Assembly (NCBI GenBank): GCA_002315165.1
Contig: DCGC01000016.1
Span: forward strand, 1-6,003
Length of the DNA stretch: 6,003 nt
Direction: 5' to 3'
From: Candidatus Saccharibacteria bacterium UBA1788
GTDB lineage: Bacteria; Patescibacteriota; Saccharimonadia; Saccharimonadales; Saccharimonadaceae
Made by a program: the position numbers and the translations under genes
In this document: piece after piece, positions 4,275 to 6,003 of the stretch
How the letters are laid out: every line of letters starts with the position of its first letter
Numbering within the stretch: position 1 is the stretch's first letter
The notes under the pieces: model-generated
Told to the model about the DNA's origin: nothing
Seen by the model: the letters and a program-made list of their open reading frames with translations, nothing else
Database searches by the model: none

Positions 4275-4808
4275 ATGAAACGTACATTAAATTTTCCAAC
4301 TTGTTTAACATTGTTAAGGGTTTTCGCGGTTGTTCCATTTGTGGTTTTGAGTCTTAATGAACATTATCTTGCGGCTTTGGTGATTTTTATACTAGCATCA
4401 TTAACGGATTTTCTCGACGGATTTTTAGCGAGAAAATTGGGGATGATAACAGATGTCGGAGCATTCCTTGACCCGTTGGCGGATAAGATGATTGTCGTGT
4501 CGGCTTTGCTGTGCCTTGTGGCGACTGGATTAGTGCCAGTTTGGGTGGTGATGATTATTGTTTGCCGAGATTTTGCGGTTGATGGGATGAGAATGGTCGG
4601 AGCAAGAAAAGGCAAAACGATATCAGCATCGCCGATTGGGAAGGCGAAAACTGCGGTGCAGATGACAGCGATTGTTACTTTTTATGTAGCATTGATAACG
4701 TATCAGATAATTGCGCTTTTTGGGTGGATTTGTTTAATTTGTGCGATTTTCTTAACGATTCTGTCTGGGGCTGAGTATATTGTTAAGGGTTGGAAAGAGT
4801 TTTTCTGA
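4275..4808 (+). CDS. pgsA: CDP-alcohol phosphatidyltransferase, probable phosphatidylglycerophosphate synthase
   Basis: The product has 177 residues, the normal PgsA size. The full CDP-alcohol phosphatidyltransferase motif is present: D45-x2-D48-G49-x2-A52-R53-x8-G62-x3-D66-x3-D70, whose four aspartates bind the metals and the CDP-diacylglycerol. The opening NFPTCLTLLRVF (6-17) is the usual amphipathic start, and several membrane segments follow (about 15-28, 31-44, 73-96, 125-147, 149-168). It most likely joins glycerol 3-phosphate to CDP-diacylglycerol to make phosphatidylglycerophosphate in the cytoplasmic membrane. The motif alone does not exclude another head-group alcohol, but length and N-terminus favour PgsA. 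The gene forms its own unit, with a strong promoter, a strong Shine-Dalgarno and a terminator 4 nt past the TGA stop. If this is an episymbiont that takes lipids from a host, it retains at least this head-group step. Confidence 0.88.
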   Translation: MKRTLNFPTCLTLLRVFAVVPFVVLSLNEHYLAALVIFILASLTDFLDGFLARKLGMITDVGAFLDPLADKMIVVSALLCLVATGLVPVWVVMIIVCRDFAVDGMRMVGARKGKTISASPIGKAKTAVQMTAIVTFYVALITYQIIALFGWICLICAIFLTILSGAEYIVKGWKEFF

Positions 4809-4812
4809 GATG

Positions 4813-4839
4813 ACGGCGGCTTCGGTCGCCGTTTTTCTT
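4813..4839 (+). terminator. Intrinsic terminator after pgsA
   Basis: An 8-bp stem (acggcggc with gtcgccgt, one G-T pair) is closed by a stable c(ttcg)g tetraloop and followed by tttttctt. It starts 4 nt after the stop codon. Confidence 0.9.
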
Positions 4840-4847
4840 GTAAATAC

Positions 4848-4876
4848 GTGACAAAAAATGAAAAATGTGATATAAT
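4848..4876 (+). promoter_or_regulatory. Promoter of the coiled-coil protein gene
   Basis: GTGACA (4848-4853), 17-nt spacer, TATAAT (4871-4876) with TG at 4868-4869. The strength looks high. The start point near 4883 gives a leader of about 43 nt. Confidence 0.8.
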
Positions 4877-4884
4877 AGTGGTTA

Positions 4885-4898
4885 TCAGTTAGGGCTGA
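4885..4898 (+). other. Small leader hairpin with loop TTAGGG
   Basis: tcag, loop ttaggg, ctga: a 4-bp stem at the predicted 5' end of the mRNA. The loop is the exact complement of the loop of a second small hairpin at 5796-5809, just past the stop codon of the same gene. Confidence 0.35.
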
Positions 4899-4914
4899 AG
4901 CAATTTTAAAAGGT

Positions 4915-4920
4915 AGGTGA
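4915..4920 (+). promoter_or_regulatory. Ribosome binding site that fixes the coiled-coil gene start
   Basis: aggtga matches the 3' part of the consensus AAGGAGGTGA and ends 5 nt before the ATG at 4926. A GTG at 4917 in the same frame lies inside this site and is rejected as the start. Confidence 0.7.
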
Positions 4921-4925
4921 TTTTC

Positions 4926-5795
4926 ATGATCTCTAGTTTAGCGATGACAGAAAATCAAACTTTTTTGGCAATGAGAGACGCAGAACGCGTGTTTCAGAAT
5001 GCATTAAGAGAGAAGAACGAAATGAAGGCGAAAATGGACAGAGCTTGGGAAATAAGAAAAGAGGCCGAGACGGAAATGAACAACGAATTTGAACGTTTTG
5101 TTGAGGCAAAAGAGAATTCTCAGGCGGAAGCTAGCAGATTGACCGAAGAAATTAGAGAGTTGGCTGAGGCGGCGAATGTTGCACACGAAGAAATGATAAA
5201 GCTCGCGAAAGTATCAGAGGTGACTACTTCTGGTAAGATGAAGAAAATGAGGGCTAAGCAGGCGGTCGCGGCGCAAAAACGCAGAGATGAACTCAACCAA
5301 AAGGTCAAGGCCAAGAAAAGGCAGCGTCGCAGAATCGCAGCTTCGAGCGACGAATTTTATGCGGCGAAAGCTAGGTATTTAAAAGCCAAACAGGAACACG
5401 AGGATTTGAGGCAGCGATATATAAAAGCTAGGGAACTAGTTGATGCGCTCGAAGCCGAAAAGAATTTAAGGATTTCGCAGCATATTGTTGCTCAATCGGA
5501 ACTCAAAAAAGCCAAAGAGTTTGAACAGAAGGCCGAGGAAACGAGGCTCTTAAAACAAGCAAAAATTCCGAAAAAGTATTGGGAAGGCTGTGTGATAAAA
5601 ATCTCTGATGATGGAACAGTAGATTTTATTTATGATACTGATCCTAACGACAGAGAAGAACACAGTCATGTAATCATGAGAAATGGCCATGTCTTTTATC
5701 GAAGGTTAAGAGGCATGAGCCGCGGTGCTGGAAACTATGTCACATCAACATGTGGCGTTGGTTTTTGGCAAAAGCTTTTCCATAGGAAAGGTTAA
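4926..5795 (+). CDS. Long coiled-coil protein with unrecognised C-terminal module
   Basis: I do not recognise this 289-residue protein. Residues about 8-212 are almost unbroken charged helix (Ala, Glu, Lys, Arg rich, heptad-like), so a coiled coil is expected, with a likely break near 98-104 (VTTSGK) and a very basic patch at 127-136 (KVKAKKRQRRR region) that could bind nucleic acid or the membrane surface. From IPKKYWEG (214-221) a compact module begins: a strand with CVIKISDDGTVDFIYDTD, an acidic DPNDREEH turn, HSHVIMRNGHVFYRRL, and a tail with two Cys-Gly-type turns and GFWQKLF. No signal peptide or membrane segment is present, so it is probably cytoplasmic. It has its own strong promoter, Shine-Dalgarno and terminator, so it is probably well expressed as a single gene. 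Downstream starts such as 4944 are possible but lack a comparable ribosome site. Confidence 0.85.
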   Translation: MISSLAMTENQTFLAMRDAERVFQNALREKNEMKAKMDRAWEIRKEAETEMNNEFERFVEAKENSQAEASRLTEEIRELAEAANVAHEEMIKLAKVSEVTTSGKMKKMRAKQAVAAQKRRDELNQKVKAKKRQRRRIAASSDEFYAAKARYLKAKQEHEDLRQRYIKARELVDALEAEKNLRISQHIVAQSELKKAKEFEQKAEETRLLKQAKIPKKYWEGCVIKISDDGTVDFIYDTDPNDREEHSHVIMRNGHVFYRRLRGMSRGAGNYVTSTCGVGFWQKLFHRKG

Positions 5796-5809
5796 GTCGC
5801 CCTAACGAC
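5796..5809 (+). other. Small 3'-UTR hairpin with loop CCCTAA
   Basis: gtcg, loop ccctaa, cgac, directly after the TAA at 5793-5795. The loop is perfectly complementary to the loop of the leader hairpin at 4885-4898, and the match extends to 8 nt (5799-5806 with 4888-4895). Confidence 0.35.
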
Positions 5810-5811
5810 AT

Positions 5812-5838
5812 AAGTCCCTCTTGAAAGAGGGACTTTTT
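5812..5838 (+). terminator. Intrinsic terminator after the coiled-coil gene
   Basis: aagtccctct (5812-5821), loop tgaa, agagggactt (5826-5835), then a run of T to 5838. The 10-bp stem is perfect. Confidence 0.92.
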
Positions 5839-5849
5839 CATAGTATAAT
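5821..5849 (+). promoter_or_regulatory. Promoter of tRNA-Ser, overlapping the terminator
   Basis: TTGAAA (5821-5826), exact 17-nt spacer, TATAAT (5844-5849). Transcription should start near 5856, a few bases before the mature tRNA end. The -35 box consists of the terminator loop and its closing base pair. Confidence 0.75.
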
Positions 5850-5859
5850 TTTGGGAGAC

Positions 5860-5949
5860 GGAAGTGTGTCCGAGTGGTTTAAGGAGCACGCTTGGAAAGC
5901 GTGTGAGCGGGTTACCGTTCCGGAGGTTCGAATCCTCTCGCTTCCGCCA
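5860..5949 (+). tRNA. tRNA-Ser (anticodon GGA)
   Basis: A complete 90-nt class II tRNA. The acceptor ggaagtg pairs with cgcttcc (one G-U), the discriminator is G and CCA is encoded (5947-5949). The anticodon stem cacgc/gcgtg encloses loop ttggaaa, so the anticodon is GGA (5894-5896), reading UCC and UCU serine codons. A long variable arm, as expected for tRNA-Ser, precedes the T-arm with loop ttcgaat. The strong upstream promoter and the terminator at 5959-5994 suggest a single-gene unit. It does not read ANN codons, so it is not an expected TsaD substrate. Confidence 0.97.
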
Positions 5950-5958
5950 GAAGCGATA

Positions 5959-5994
5959 AATAAAAAATACCCCCTTAGGGGGTTATTTTTTATT
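5959..5994 (+). terminator. Near-symmetrical terminator after tRNA-Ser
   Basis: ccccc (5970-5974), loop tta, ggggg (5978-5982), flanked by an A-rich left arm (5959-5969) and a T-rich right arm (5983-5994) that pair with one bulged T. Because it has an A-run on one side and a T-run on the other, it could stop transcription from both directions. It starts 9 nt after the tRNA. Confidence 0.9.
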
Positions 5995-6003
5995 AACCTT
6001 GGG

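Noticed and set aside
4917..4925. GTG at 4917 as the coiled-coil gene start
   Set aside because: It lies inside the Shine-Dalgarno aggtga that serves the ATG at 4926.
5860..5949. tRNA-Ser as a functional partner of TsaD
   Set aside because: Its GGA anticodon reads UCC/UCU, while t6A is placed on tRNAs reading ANN codons; the proximity is not informative.

Overview
The window looks like a piece of a small-genome CPR/Patescibacteria chromosome, most likely Candidatus Saccharibacteria (TM7). This is an inference from several things: a surface protein of the FISUMP-like / C-type-lectin-fold kind seen in that group, two FemAB-family peptidoglycan-bridge enzymes next to tsaD, very short intergenic gaps, and extended -10 promoters with apparently leaderless starts. 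TGA is used as a stop (1178-1180 and 4806-4808), so the genetic code is standard (11). That argues against the Gracilibacteria/Absconditabacteria code 25.

Layout. 1-235: 3' end of a GC-rich gene on + for a repeat-family surface protein. Its C-terminal codons look like a diversity-generating-retroelement (DGR) target, and a perfect hairpin lies just past the stop. 236-488: GC-rich non-coding DNA. It repeats, at 309-328 and 470-488, the two outer edges of the 1-235 module around an unrelated interior that holds a long imperfect inverted repeat. 489-967: AT-rich, mostly non-coding, with a 12-bp palindrome, three hairpins in a row, a purine-rich stretch with one doubtful 23-residue ORF, and two 43-nt direct repeats whose hairpin stems co-vary. 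968-2226 (+): a 70-residue protein resembling only the N-terminus of an IS4/IS1634-type transposase, overlapping by ATGA a FemAB-family transferase gene. 2207-4193 (-): tsaD, then a second FemAB-family gene that converges on the first with a 20-bp tail overlap. 4194-4274: divergent, face-to-face promoters. 4275-4808 (+): pgsA-type CDP-alcohol phosphatidyltransferase with a UUCG terminator. 4848-5838 (+): single-gene transcription unit for a long coiled-coil protein with an unrecognised C-terminal module. 5821-5994 (+): tRNA-Ser(GGA) with its own promoter, whose -35 box lies inside the preceding terminator hairpin, and a near-symmetrical terminator.

Themes. The genes belong mostly to the cell envelope (surface protein, two branch-peptide enzymes that use aminoacyl-tRNA, a phospholipid head-group enzyme) and to tRNA biology (TsaD, tRNA-Ser). 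Three genes (the 70-residue ORF, tsaD and the second FemAB gene) have TGNTAWAAT placed 6-7 nt before the ATG and so probably make leaderless mRNA. pgsA and the coiled-coil gene have leaders and clear Shine-Dalgarno sequences. The least explained part is 1-905, the likeliest site of an undescribed diversification or repeat system.
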